Assembly: GCF_008974265.1 (NCBI RefSeq)
Contig: NZ_BKZW01000004.1
Span: 434,001-498,000 of the forward strand
Source: Dictyobacter vulcani
GTDB taxonomy: Bacteria > Chloroflexota > Ktedonobacteria > Ktedonobacterales > Ktedonobacteraceae
Length of the DNA stretch: 64,000 nt
Reading direction: 5' to 3'
The translations under genes were made by a program, and so were the position numbers. Below, piece after piece: positions 28,190 to 37,616 of this stretch (position 1 is its first letter; every line of letters begins with the position of its first letter). The notes under the pieces are model-generated. The model worked only from the letters and a program-made list of their open reading frames with translations, ran no database searches and was not told the DNA's origin.

Positions 28190-28894
28190 ATGTCGCATCA
28201 ACCAGGGCATCCACCCGCTGCTAATCAGGGAAACAAGTATTATGGACAAACCTCTACGCCTTTACAGCCAACTCCAGGCAGGCCACGGCAGCTACCAGCG
28301 GTCCTGCCCCTGACGCGCAGAACTTCGAAAAAGCAACAAGTGCTGGCTATGCTGCTTTATAGTCTGATAAGTATCCTTATCCTGGTAAGTTGCCTTTTCA
28401 CGATAAATTCTAATATTGATAAAGATCCTAATAGTTGGTTTGGATTGATCAAATTTTGTCAGACCGTGGTGCTAGTATGCGTGCTTGCTCCAGCGACAAC
28501 CCTCCTCTGTGCAGCTCTCTTTGGCAGTTGGCGTGGCGCATTAGTCTCCTGTATTTCGATCTATAGTAGCATCCAGATCACGCATCTCCTGAATAACCAC
28601 TTCTGGATCGATATGAGCCTGGCCAGTTTCTGGTTCTTGATTCCGGTATTCATTGTCATACTGCTGGTGGGCCTGAGCTATGATCTGAGAAAATACGTTG
28701 GCGCGCCGATAAATGTAATCGTTATCCTCCTGGGAGCGTTGGTCCTGGTAGTTGTCCTGCTCTTTATTGCATGGAAAAATGGGGATCCCAACGGCCCAGT
28801 TACTATGTTGTATGGCGGAATTGTCCTTATTGCGCCGCTCTGGGGGCTTTTGACGGCGGGTGTTGAAGAAATCATCCAGAAGTGTCTGGCTTGA
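28190..28894 (+). CDS. polytopic membrane protein, duplicate copy B, unknown
   Basis: 234 residues. A short polar start (MSHQPGHPPAANQGNKYYGQ) and TRRTSKKQQ are followed by about six membrane helices, including LAMLLYSLISILILVSCLF, TVVLVCVLAPATTLLCAALF and VIVILLGALVLVVVLLFIAW. The protein ends AGVEEIIQKCLA. AAGGAGCC precedes the ATG. It is the intact partner of copy A. No catalytic motif is visible; a transporter or stress-membrane role cannot be assigned. Confidence 0.65.
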   Translation: MSHQPGHPPAANQGNKYYGQTSTPLQPTPGRPRQLPAVLPLTRRTSKKQQVLAMLLYSLISILILVSCLFTINSNIDKDPNSWFGLIKFCQTVVLVCVLAPATTLLCAALFGSWRGALVSCISIYSSIQITHLLNNHFWIDMSLASFWFLIPVFIVILLVGLSYDLRKYVGAPINVIVILLGALVLVVVLLFIAWKNGDPNGPVTMLYGGIVLIAPLWGLLTAGVEEIIQKCLA

Positions 28895-29048
28895 ATCTGG
28901 GCCGTCGAGTATATGTATACAGAGAAAAATCCCGGGCCACTGGTGAAATCCTTTGTCAGCTATGTACAGAAACGTGTTAAAGAAGAAAAGTATTATCTGA
29001 ATTACGATGCCATCAACACCGACGCATTGGCCAAACACCATTAAACCA

Positions 29049-29094
29049 GGTAGGTTCGAGGGCGGAGGCAATCGAGGGCAAGCCTCGAACCTAC
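29049..29094. repeat. F1 element, copy 4 (collapsed, 46 bp)
   Basis: Left arm GGTAGGTTCGAGGGCGGAGG and right arm CAAGCCTCGAACCTAC almost touch; most of the body is gone. The right arm supplies the GNAT stop codon. Confidence 0.75.
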
Positions 29095-29641
29095 GGGGTG
29101 TTATCGAGGGGGATCTGGAGGAATCTGGCGCCTTCGTGGGCGCGGGGGAGTTGTTGAGAGGATGGCCGAGGAAGCCGTGGGCTTCGATGCTGAAGTCGAG
29201 GATGGATTGAAAGCCGGCTTTGTGGATGCCTTTTTCGGAGATGATATTGTCGGGCTTATAGAGGATCCAGAAGCGTTCGATGTTGGTGATGTGCTGGCGC
29301 ATAATGGCCTGGAGTAAGCGGGGATAGATGCCGCGTCCGCGCCAGTTGGGTAGGGTGGCGAAGTCCCAGAGATAGCGCTGGCGGTCCGGGACCATGAAGC
29401 GCAGTCCGATCTCGACGATCTCACCAAAATGAGTGGCTTCCCAGCCATAGGCTACGGCGTCGCGTCCCAGATAGGCAATATAGGCCTGGCTGCCAGTTCG
29501 CACACGGCGGGTCACTTCTTCCTCGGTGAGATGGGCCAGATTCGCCAGGGCCGCTCTGTCCCTTGCCACGCCGACAGAAAAGTCTGGCAGGGGAGCGAGT
29601 TCTGGCAAGGGATCGCCTTGCCACCATGTTGCTAATGCCAT
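29091..29641 (-). CDS. GNAT-family N-acetyltransferase, frameshift near 29150
   Basis: About 183 residues from ATG 29641 (MALATWWQGDPLPELAPLPD). The acetyl-CoA-binding loop is in FATLPNWRGRGIYPRLLQAI, with the R/Q-x-x-G-x-G/A pattern (RGRGIY). ERFWILYKPDNIISEKGIHK precedes the last beta strands. Adding one C in the C run near 29150 gives an ending AHEGARFLQIPLDNTP whose TAG (29091-29093) is the start of the F1 element. Without the correction the frame runs on for 180 spurious residues over the neighbouring genes. Substrate unknown. Confidence 0.75.
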
Positions 29642-29783
29642 ATGTTTGTATTTATTTATACGCCAGGCCCCATTCGCTAAATAGAGTCCGCGCACCCTTT
29701 CGTCAATATGTAGAGACTATAGTACAGCTACTATTATAGCATCTATGTATTCCTACGTGTTTTTCCACCAGAACGAAAAAGAT

Positions 29784-29813
29784 GGAACCTTTTGAGCCTT
29801 ACCTGCTGTATAT
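29784..29813 (+). promoter_or_regulatory. candidate ECF-type promoter of the sigma gene
   Basis: GGAACC at 29784-29789 followed about 18 bases later by TGTATAT (about 29807) resembles the -35 (GGAAC) of ECF-sigma-dependent promoters. It lies 40-50 bp upstream of the ECF sigma gene, as expected for autoregulation. Confidence 0.4.
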
Positions 29814-29836
29814 AGTAGCGAGAAGGGAGGGACGTC

Positions 29837-30397
29837 GTGGTTAGCTGTGAAACGGAGCTTGTGGAACGATCGACCTATGGGGACCAGATGGCGTTCCAGC
29901 AATTATGGGAGCTGCACCATGCGGTGGCGATGGCGGCGGCGCTCAGGATGTGCCATCAGCGTCCGCTGGCTGAAGAGATTACGCAGGGCGCGTTTTTGCT
30001 GGCCTGGCGTGGTCTGCCGCGTTTTCAGGCGGGCAGTCCATTTCGCCCCTGGCTGATGCGGATCCTGTATCGTCATGCCCTGGATGTCATGGAGAAGCAG
30101 CGCGTCCACCTGCATCCTGTCTCGCTGGATGATGTGGTGGTGCAGGAAGCGGTCTATGGCGATGGAGCCCGCGATATGCAGGAACTGGTCGTGCAGCGCG
30201 ACGAGGTGCGGCAGGCCCTGGCTTATTTGAACGCCGAGCAGCGTCGCGTGATTGCTCTGCGCTATGGAGCTGATCTGACCGAGCTGGATATTGCCCGGGT
30301 GCTGGGCTGGCCGCCGGGAACCGTGAAATCGCGTTTAAACCGTGCCCGTGAGCAACTGCGGCGCCATCTAGTGGAAATAAGAGGAGGAGGTTTGTGA
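29837..30397 (+). CDS. ECF-subfamily RNA polymerase sigma factor
   Basis: 186 residues from GTG 29837 (GGGAGGG upstream). Region 2 (about 10-80) shows FQQLWELHHAVAMAAALRMC and ITQGAFLLAWRGLPRF. Region 4 (about 125-180) shows LNAEQRRVIALRYGADLTEL and GWPPGTVKSRLNRAREQLRR, a textbook ECF sigma-4 helix-turn-helix. It directs polymerase to a small regulon. The next gene starts on the same bases as its stop (TGATG), so the pair is co-translated, as with sigma and anti-sigma partners. Confidence 0.92.
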   Translation: MVSCETELVERSTYGDQMAFQQLWELHHAVAMAAALRMCHQRPLAEEITQGAFLLAWRGLPRFQAGSPFRPWLMRILYRHALDVMEKQRVHLHPVSLDDVVVQEAVYGDGARDMQELVVQRDEVRQALAYLNAEQRRVIALRYGADLTELDIARVLGWPPGTVKSRLNRAREQLRRHLVEIRGGGL

Positions 30398-31218
30398 TGC
30401 CCGATGCATTTGGCCGATCACCGGAACCGGAGCAGCCGCTTACGGATGTCGAGCAGGTACTCTCAGCATACTATGGCCCGCCGCTGGACGAGCAGCCTTT
30501 GCCTCCACGGACCTGGATGCAGCTACAGCAACAGTTGAAGCGCCCATGGTATCAGCCTGCCTGGCTGGCGCGGGGACGGCGTCCGGTCCGTAGCGCCCCT
30601 ATGTATATCCAGGAAGCCTATGTCGAGGTTGCGCGCAGTGCTGATATCCGCTGGCGTGTACCAGCGCCGCGTTTGCGCTATCGCCTGGTACGCCGTGGCG
30701 ACCTGCCCACGATCAGGATCGCGTTTCTGCTGCCCCGTGCTATCCGTCTGACCGATGTTCGTGGTCGTCAAAGGATTCTTGATCAGGTCGAGCTCGATGT
30801 CCTGCTGGCCGGTGGCCTGGCCCGCTATCTACTCAACCGTAGGCCCGTGAACCAGCTACTATCCTGGCTGCTCTGTCTGCTGGCCGCTGGTGCCATCTTG
30901 AGTAGTATTGTGCTTGGCTGGCAGCAACAGCTCGCCTGGAGTCTTGGGCTGGCCCTTCTTAGCGCCTGTATGTTTGTGTTGATCCATAGCTATCAGCGCT
31001 GGCTGACCTTCCAGGCTGACGCCCGTGTGGTGAGCTGGCTGGGCCGTGAGCGTACCTGTGAGGGACTGCAAGGACTCGCCAGCCGCAGCCGCCATTCCAG
31101 GCGTCCAGGCTGGGGCACCCCATCGCTGGCCGCCCGTGCCCGGCGCATCTGCATCCATGGCGTCCCCGGTCAGCGCGGGGTGGCCGATCGGGGTCCGTTG
31201 CTGCCGATCTCAAAGTGA
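30397..31218 (+). CDS. membrane protein with M48/M56-peptidase-like features, probable sigma partner
   Basis: About 273 residues from ATG 30397 (GAGGAGG upstream). The N-terminal 60 residues are soluble and could contact the sigma factor. The middle (RILDQVELDVLLAGGLARYL) and the end (LTFQADARVVSWLGRERTCE then WGTPSLAARARRI) look like the accessory parts of integral-membrane M48/M56 peptidases. However, no HExxH zinc motif is present. Two membrane helices lie at about 155-205 (SWLLCLLAAGAILSSIVLGW). A plausible reading is a decayed peptidase used as an anti-sigma or sensor. Function inferred from the overlap only. Confidence 0.55.
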   Translation: MPDAFGRSPEPEQPLTDVEQVLSAYYGPPLDEQPLPPRTWMQLQQQLKRPWYQPAWLARGRRPVRSAPMYIQEAYVEVARSADIRWRVPAPRLRYRLVRRGDLPTIRIAFLLPRAIRLTDVRGRQRILDQVELDVLLAGGLARYLLNRRPVNQLLSWLLCLLAAGAILSSIVLGWQQQLAWSLGLALLSACMFVLIHSYQRWLTFQADARVVSWLGRERTCEGLQGLASRSRHSRRPGWGTPSLAARARRICIHGVPGQRGVADRGPLLPISK

Positions 31219-31250
31219 ATGCGATCCTGCTAAAAGAAAGGAGAAGGATT

Positions 31251-31642
31251 ATGGTCAAGACATACAGCCCTGAGATCGAAGAGCCGCCGGTCCGCCCTAC
31301 GCAGACCAGGACCAGTCGCTGGTGCAGCGCTGGTGGCCCTGGTCTCGCTCGCGCATTGGACTCGGCCTGGATAGTGATGACGACTTGCTCATCCTGCGCA
31401 ACACCACTACCGTGCCCTGGATGCTCTACCATGGCTATCATCGGCTAGGTCCAGTCGAGCCCGAGCAGGCCCTGACGCTACACATCAGCAAACATGGCAC
31501 GCTCAGCGCCCGGCCTCATGGTACAGCGGATGCCGTAGATTATCTGGCCCTGCCCCTGAACCAGCGTGTCACCGAAATCTATATCTACCGCCGCACCTTT
31601 AACCATGAACACGAAGTCTACGACATGCGCGTCATGGCATGA
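31251..31642 (+). CDS. small soluble protein in ECF operon, unknown, frameshift near 31295
   Basis: About 131 residues. ATG 31251 has AAAGGAGAAGG upstream. The first 15 codons (MVKTYSPEIEEPPVRP) are in one frame; after one missing base (a C in CGCCCTACG) the frame DQDQSLVQRWWPWSRSRIGL runs through YHGYHRLGPVEPEQALTLHI and ends VYDMRVMA. No family was recognised. It lies 32 bp after the putative membrane partner and is probably part of the sigma operon. Confidence 0.55.
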
Positions 31643-31658
31643 ACTGGACACGTTCGAT

Positions 31659-31815
31659 GTAGGTTCGACCCTCGCGTTCGATTGCCTCGCCTCACGATAC
31701 CATTCGTCTCAACACGAGGCACATGTGCTCATAGGAACGTTCCGGGCCAATGGTATTGTGCGCTGGCGCATCCTGATCGAGGGCGGAGGCAATCGTGGGC
31801 AAGCCACGAACCTAC
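31659..31815. repeat. F1 element, copy 5
   Basis: Left arm GTAGGTTCGACCCTCGCGTT; right arm ends CACGAACCTAC with stem GTGG/CCAC. The body is clearly homologous, in inverted orientation, to copy 6 at 36023. The right arm supplies the stop codon of the hydrolase gene. Confidence 0.85.
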
Positions 31816-32369
31816 AGGGTTTCTTCGACGCGGTCGAGCCATTCATGGATCATGGCGTTGAAGAGTTGGCTTTGTTCGATGTGGCCGTTATGGCCGGCAC
31901 GATCGAGGACGGCGAAGGTGCCGCGTGGATATTGTTCGAGGATGTTCCAGGCGTCGCGGTATCCGACTACCGTGTCCTGGCGGCCGGTGAAGATCAGGAC
32001 GGGTCTGGTGAACGGCTGGGCCAGCTTACTGAACTGCGCGAATTTGCGCTGTACCACGCCTCGGCTGAGGTTGCCGCCATATGATTCTCCTGCGATCAGG
32101 AACGGTTGTCCGGGGATGACGGCATCAATGAAAGCGACCACCAGATCCAGCATATCATCGATGCCCTGGATCTGGTCGCTGGCAGGTGTGCGTCCCATGC
32201 CGGGCAGATCCAGATAAATACGTTGCCAGCCTGGTCGCTGGGCAAACACCGGTTCCATACAGCCAGTCATCAGGCGATGGTCAGGTGTATAGCCATGGAT
32301 CATAATAATGGGGGTGCCGGTACCATATGTCTCATAGTAAACGGGGATGTTGCGAACGATGCATTCCAT
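31812..32369 (-). CDS. alpha/beta-hydrolase, shortened (cap region missing)
   Basis: 185 residues from ATG 32369 (MECIVRNIPVYYETYGTGTP). Nucleophile elbow GESYGG, acid in FTGRQDTVVGYRD and base in DRAGHNGHIEQ give a complete Ser-Asp-His set, and PIIMIHGYTPDHR is the oxyanion loop. Between GESYGGNLSRGVVQRKF and the strand PVLIFTGRQD only about 13 residues remain, where family members usually have 60-80 forming the cap. This looks like an in-frame deletion, so substrate binding is probably altered or the enzyme is dead. The stop TAG is provided by the F1 repeat. Confidence 0.75.
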   Translation of the reverse strand: MECIVRNIPVYYETYGTGTPIIMIHGYTPDHRLMTGCMEPVFAQRPGWQRIYLDLPGMGRTPASDQIQGIDDMLDLVVAFIDAVIPGQPFLIAGESYGGNLSRGVVQRKFAQFSKLAQPFTRPVLIFTGRQDTVVGYRDAWNILEQYPRGTFAVLDRAGHNGHIEQSQLFNAMIHEWLDRVEETL

Positions 32370-32502
32370 GTGTAAAAACAATCCTTCAAATAGAGTAGTG
32401 GCATCAAAGCGTGTGCTTATGCGCCTCGGGACCAATGGTCATATAGTAAACACAACAATTTGCAGCTGAAAAAAATTCCATGGCAGGTGGGCTTGCTCGT
32501 AC

Positions 32503-32536
32503 GCGAACTGGTCGCAGCCACGAGGGTTGCCGCTAC
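32503..32536. repeat. single F2 arm
   Basis: GAACTGGTCGCAGCCACGAG then GGTTGCCGCTAC: one F2 arm without its partner. It supplies the stop codon (32533-32535, minus strand) of the sensor-kinase gene. Confidence 0.65.
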
Positions 32537-34413
32537 TGGAGGGGTAATGAGAATGACATGGTGGTTCCCGCGCCCGACTCACTCTCGACCCAGATGGAGC
32601 CGCGATGGCGTTTGACGAATTCGGCTGAGATATACAGGCCCAGGCCCAGACCGGGGTAGGTGAGCTGGCTCTCGCCTTCGACGCGGAAAAAGCGTTCAAA
32701 GAGGTGCGACTGCTTCTCTTTCGCGATGCCGATGCCAGCATCTCTCACCGAGATAATCAACTCGTGCTCAGTGCGGACCGTCTTCACAAGGATGGTATCG
32801 GCCTGGGTGAATACTTGATGGCGTTGGTCAGCAGATTGGTTAGCACCTGTCCAATGCGGTCACGATCCGCCTGGAGGGTGACGGATGGGGCCAGTTCCTG
32901 CACAATGTGATGCCTGGTGGTCACACGTTGTGTTTCTTCGACCACATCATTGATGAAGGTGTTGGCATCAAACGAGGAGTAGTTCAGTCGCAGTTGCCCG
33001 TTCTCGATCTTGGTGACATCGAGGAGCTCTTCTACCAGGCTCGTCAGTTTATTGAGCTGTACGTCCATTTTCTGGAGCAAGACAAATGAACGCATATCGC
33101 CACTCTGCTGGAAACGCCGCTCAAGGATCTGGGCATAGGCTTTCAGACTGGTGAGCGGAGTTTTTAATTCATGGCTGGCCACGCCGATAAATTCGTCCTT
33201 TTGCTGTTCAAGCTTCTTGCGATCGGTGATTTCCATCACGATGGTACCAATCAACGCAACCTCTTGATTGCTTTCATTCATCACCGGATAAAAGCTGGTC
33301 AGCCAGTAGCGTATGACACCAGGAGCTTTTGGTGTTTCTCCCATTACTTCTACATTCAGTATCGGCCTGCGCGTTTTCGCTACCTCATCAAAAATGGGAA
33401 CAATAATTTTTGCGATTTCCGGTAACACTTCTTCAATGATTTTGCCAGGATGCTCTTGTGTCGGTATGCCATTTATTTCCGCCAGGAAATCGTTGATGCG
33501 CACATAGCGATGCTCCATATCAAAGAACGCAAAGCCAACTGGTGCATTTTGGAGCAGTGAGTCAAGTTGGGCCAGCGTGGCTTGTTGTTGTCTCGTGAGT
33601 TGGCGCAGTTCTTCTTCAGTTTGTATTTGTTCAGTAATATCCGTGTTTGTCCCAAACCAGCGCAGCACCTTGCCTTTTTCATCTTTAATGGGAATAGCGC
33701 GAGAAAGAAACCAGCGATATTCTCCATTTTTACTGCGTAGTGGGAAGGTATCCTCCCATATCTCGCCCATTGCAAGGGAGTGACTGAACTTCTCCGTTAC
33801 CCGCTGCACATGATCGGGTGATGCACTTTTTGCCAGCCCCAGCCTTGCATCTCTTGCAAGGTCGTTCCGGTATAGTTATACCAGCGCTGATTGTACCAAA
33901 AAAGCCAGCCGCTCTCATCGGACATCCAGGCCAAGTGGGAGATATTATCGGCAAGGGTGCGAAAGCGTGCTTCGCTCTCCTCTGCGGACTGAAGTATGTG
34001 CTGCTGGCGTTCGGTGATATCCTGGGCAATGACGAGAATACCTTCAGGAGAAGGATAGATGTGATGCTCGAACCGGCGATTGAGCGCTGGATAGCAGGCG
34101 ACAAACAGCCCTATTGTATTTTCCTGGACCGCACGCTGTGCTTCGGCGGCGAAGGGGGCCGCAACCGCCTCCGGAGGAGATCCCAGACCGGCTGTCCGAG
34201 TAAGGCTTCGCATGGTTGCCCGATCAATAAAGCCGCCAGGGGATTGACATAGGTATAGCACCACCGGGAGTCCATGGTTGAGATGGCCCCGTCCAGCGTA
34301 TCCAGCAGGCTCATGAGCTGCTTGCCCGGGTCATGACTCTTTGTCCCGGGAGGTATGTGCCGGGTGTTTTCGACAGATGCCGCTGGCGTTCCATGTGGAG
34401 GCTTGTGCGTCAT
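32533..34413 (-). CDS. multi-PAS sensor histidine kinase, three frameshifts
   Basis: About 627 residues when joined. Order: PAS-A (LLDTLDGAISTMDSRWCYTY), a segment with NRRFEHHIYPSPEGILVIAQ and DITERQ, PAS-B (FRTLADNISHLAWMSDESGW) continuing across a break into WEDTFPLRSKNGEYRWFLSR, PAS-C (LLQNAPVGFAFFDMEHRYVR), then HisKA with phospho-His in EFIGVASHELKTPLTSLKAY and HATPase (NLLTNAIKYSP, RDAGIGIA, GLGLGLYISAEFVKRHRG). Breaks near 34180, 33810 and 32800 are each repaired by adding one base, at least one in a C run. No membrane helix. No partner regulator adjoins it. Confidence 0.88.
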
Positions 34414-34710
34414 ATGAGTGATCGCTCTAAAACCTTTCTCAGTTTCTCATCGATGGACATACCTACTGTGTAGACGATACACAAAAAAGCCGCGTTGTTG
34501 CAAGCAGAACAGGGGAATGAGGCTCAAATTTTATAAATAGTGGAAAAGGCTTTGCATGTTCTTCATGAAAGACCTTGATTTCTCATTTTAATTGTATCAT
34601 TCACGTCAAGGCATGACAACGTGCTTTTGGACGGCGTTTTTTATCTACGCCTTCGGTATACTTTTCCTGCGAGTTGTGGGATAAGATATTTAAGAAAGGG
34701 AACACAGAGT

Positions 34711-36026
34711 ATGAAGTGGCGCTTGCCACGTGCGCAGGCACGGTCGGTTCCTGAGAGTGTGACTGAGCCCGAGCGGGAAACGCTACTGCCGCCTGGACCC
34801 GCGCGGACAGGTTGGTTACGGGCTTTTACGTCGTTACGGCAGAGGAACTTTCGGCTCTTCTGGTCCGGGCAGATTATCTCGCTTCTGGGCACGATGATGC
34901 AGAGTATCGGGCAGACCTGGCTGGTCCTGCAACTGACCCATAGTGCCTGGCAGATTGGCCTGGTGGGAGCATTGCAGGCGCTGCCGATCTTATTTTTCTC
35001 AATCTTTGGTGGCGTCTTCGCGGATCGCTGGCCCAAACGGCGCGTCCTGCTGCTCACGCAGTCCGCCGCTATGCTCCAGGCGCTGCTACTATGGATCTTG
35101 ATCGCGACCGGTAGATTACAGCTCTGGCAACTCTATGTGCTGGTACTATTGCTGGGATGCACCTACAGCCTGGGCAAGCCGGCGAGCCGGGCTTTTGTCG
35201 TTGAGATGGTCGGTCGTGAGGACCTGCCCAACGCCTTTGCCTTGAACTCTCCTTCAATAGCCTGGCGCGGATCGCGGGTCCCGCGCTTGGTGGTTTGATC
35301 ATCGCCGCCAGCAACGTCACCACACTCTTCCTGCTGAACGCGCTCAGCTTTATCCCGGTCATCGTCAGCCTGCTTCTAATCAGGAGCCATGAGCTCCACA
35401 GTCAGGTACCTTCTTCACAAAAAAGGGATAAGCCGCAGAAAACCTGGCAGAGCCTGCGCGAGGGCCTGGCCTATGTCTGGAGCACGCCGGAGATCATACT
35501 GATGGTTCTGGTGGTAGGATTAGTCTTATTATTTGGCTCAAACTTCAACGTGATCCTGCCACTCTTCGCTACCGATAGGCTGCATGTTGGCGCAAGCGGC
35601 TTTGGCTTCCTCTCGGCCGCGGCTGGCATTGGTGCCTTACTGGCGGCACTCTGGCTGGCCTGGAGTAACCAGCCAGCGACCCCACGCAGCGTGTTACTGG
35701 GTATGCTGGCCTTTGGCATCCTGGAGATCGCATTTTCATTCTCGCCCATCTACATCCTATCCCTGCTCCTCATTGCCAGCATCGGCTTCAGCGAAGAACT
35801 CTTCGCCATGCGTGCCATGACCACCCTGCAAACAATCACCCCCGAGCACCTCACGGGACGCGTCACCAGTGTCCAGGTCCTCTTCTTCGATGGCAGTCTG
35901 CCCCTCGGCTATCTCCTCATGGGCTGGCTCTCCGCCACCTTCGGCGCTCCCCACGCCATGCTCACCGGCGCCCTCCTCAGCCTCCTCATCGCCGCCGCCG
36001 CATGGCTATGGTGGCGGAAAACGTAG
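34711..36026 (+). CDS. MFS transporter (enterobactin-exporter/MdfA-like), frameshift near 35255
   Basis: About 438 residues, 12 predicted helices, of the MFS_3/EntS type. Signature NFRLFWSGQIISLLGTMMQS, then the loop 2-3 motif GVFADRWPKRRVLL. After the break it continues SFNSLARIAGPALGGLIIAA. It is probably a drug or siderophore exporter in the cytoplasmic membrane. ATG 34711 follows AAGAAAGGGAACAC. The frame changes once near AACTCTCCTTC (35250s). The stop TAG (36024-36026) is the GTAG of an F1 element. Confidence 0.88.
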
Positions 36027-36179
36027 GTTCGTGGCTTGCCCACGATTGCCTCCGCCCTCGATCAGGATGTGCCTGGACACGATACCATTGGCTTGGGACG
36101 TTTCAATGCGTGCACGTACCGTGTGTTGAGGCGAATGGTACCTTGAGGCGAGAAAATCGTGGGCAAGCCACGAACTTAC
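36023..36179. repeat. F1 element, copy 6
   Basis: Arms GTAGGTTCGTGGCTTGCCCA.. and complement ending GAACTTAC; hairpin stem CGTGG/CCACG. The body is homologous to copy 5. It supplies the MFS stop codon. Confidence 0.87.
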
Positions 36180-36289
36180 ATTGGGTATGGTCGGGGAGGG
36201 ATATTTTGGCGGCGGTTCCTAAAAGACTGTATTGAGAAGGAGGTACTAAATAGTTGAAATTATACTTATATGCGTGTTATGTTACGCAC

Positions 36290-36364
36290 ATGTACACCAT
36301 TGGTGAGTTTGCAAAACTGGTAGGGGTTGTTGCAGGAGGCGTTAGGCCATGGCACCAACGATGA
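36290..36364 (+). pseudogene. IS607 serine recombinase (tnpA) remnant
   Basis: ATG 36290 begins MYTIGEFAKLVGV, the MerR-like helix-turn-helix start that is characteristic of IS607 TnpA, then breaks off into unrelated residues and stops at 36364. The whole resolvase domain is deleted. It overlaps the tnpB start, as intact IS607 gene pairs do. Confidence 0.7.
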
Positions 36365-37346
36365 TTAAAGCACACAAGATTGGCCTGCATCCAACTCCTG
36401 AGCAGGAAGACTATCTTCGACGGGCAGCAGGTACCCGCAGGTTCGTGTACAACTGGGCTTAGCAGAATGGACAAAGCAATACAAAGCGTACCAGGAAGGC
36501 AAACGGGAGAAGAAGCCCACCGCCAACGAGCTCAAGAAACACTTTCGGGCGATCCGAGCAAAGGAATTTCCCTGGACCTTTGAGGTCACCAAGTGCGTGA
36601 TTGAAGGTGCCTTTGATGATCTTGGTGATGCCTTCTCTCGCTTCTTCAAGGGGCAGAACCAGTATCCCACCTTCAAAAAGAAGAACAAGAGCAGGGAGAC
36701 ATTTTCCATCGCGAATGATAAATTTTCGGTGGGAGACCACTGGATCATCGTTCCTGTCTTGGGGCAATTTCTTCTGGACAAGCAGCAAGCGAATGGGATC
36801 CTACCTCAGAAGATACGGAACAAGCGCACCTACAAGCGGAGCCTGGGCAAGGTCAACATGGCAGAGTCATTGCGCTTTGTGGTTCCTGATCCGAACAAGA
36901 AAGCTGGCAAATGGCGCAATGAGCGCAAGAAGATCCCATGTTCCTCCGTCAAAATCATGGGCGCAACCATCGGTTTGTCTGGCGGGTACTGGTATGTGAG
37001 CATTCACGTGGAAGTGCCTAACGTCTCTGTCATCAACACCCATCCGATTGTCGGCGGTTTGTTCAAGAACCGCTGCCTCTCTCGTGCAATGGCTGATGCC
37101 GGGCTAGGCCAGCTATTGCGGCTCTTTGAAACTAAGATGCAGACCGTGGGTGGGCAGGCCATCTTCGTGAGTCGGTTCTTCCCATCCACAAAAATGTGCT
37201 CTGGGTGTGGGTACGTCAAAAAGCGCATGCCCTTGAAATACCGGACCTATTGCTGCCTGAAATGTGGCTTGCTGATGGATCGTGATTTGAATGCGGCGAT
37301 CAATCTGGAACGCGAGTGCCGCCGCTTGCTAGAAGCAGAAGAGTGA
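36349..37346 (+). pseudogene. TnpB of an IS607-like element, frameshifted and missing RuvC-I/II
   Basis: Starts MAPTMIKAHKIGLHPTPEQE. One missing base near 36460 separates FVYNWA from LAEWTKQYKAYQEGKREKKP. The N-terminal RNA/DNA-binding half runs to HVEVPNVSVINTHPIVG. It then jumps straight to LFKNRCLSRAMADAGLGQ: the roughly 100 residues holding the RuvC-I Asp and RuvC-II Glu are absent. The zinc finger (MCSGCG..CCLKCG) and RuvC-III Asp (MDRDLNAAINL) remain. Without two of its three catalytic acids it cannot cut DNA. This is either decay or, less likely, a nuclease-dead TnpB reused as a regulator. Confidence 0.8.
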
Positions 37347-37560
37347 TCCGTTCCCGTTGTGGATAGTGGCTCAGGCCCAACGTAAAAACGCCTGTGGAGA
37401 CTGTGTGAGGCCGAAGCCGGTAGCTGATCTCAAGGCCCGGTGCTATGGCGATGGTCTATGAAGCAGGAACAACGAAATTTGCCATCTGTGGCAACTTGCT
37501 GCACACAGGTGCGTATCAAGATCGGAGCAGACAAATCTCATGTTCCTCATTAGCTAACAT
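37347..37560 (+). ncRNA. possible omega-RNA / right-end region of the IS607 remnant
   Basis: The 200 bp after tnpB contain GGAGACTGTGTGAGGCCGAA and GATGGTCTATGAAGCAGGAA, sequences of the type normally found in the guide-RNA scaffold downstream of tnpB. No clear end or guide boundary is visible. Weak call. Confidence 0.3.
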
Positions 37561-37616
37561 CTTTTGAGCCACCTACCTCTATTTTAAACAAGAGCGTTTG
37601 CCGTTGTCAACCTGTG

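Larger units (their letters stand above)
27185..28894 (+). repeat. tandem gene duplication (two near-identical units)
   Basis: Two units of about 0.8 kb in the same orientation share the leader (TAGATGCAC then CTCTACAATAAAGATA), the ribosome site (TCTGGAAGGAGCCATT) and about 400 almost identical coding bases. They diverge at the N-terminal 35 codons and the last 60 codons. The shared leader implies the same promoter and regulation. The duplication is recent for the core and older or converted at the ends. Confidence 0.85.

Noticed and set aside
28541..29695. 384-residue minus-strand open frame
   Set aside because: Only the first third is a real GNAT protein; the rest is read-through caused by an indel, overlapping the membrane-protein gene on the other strand.
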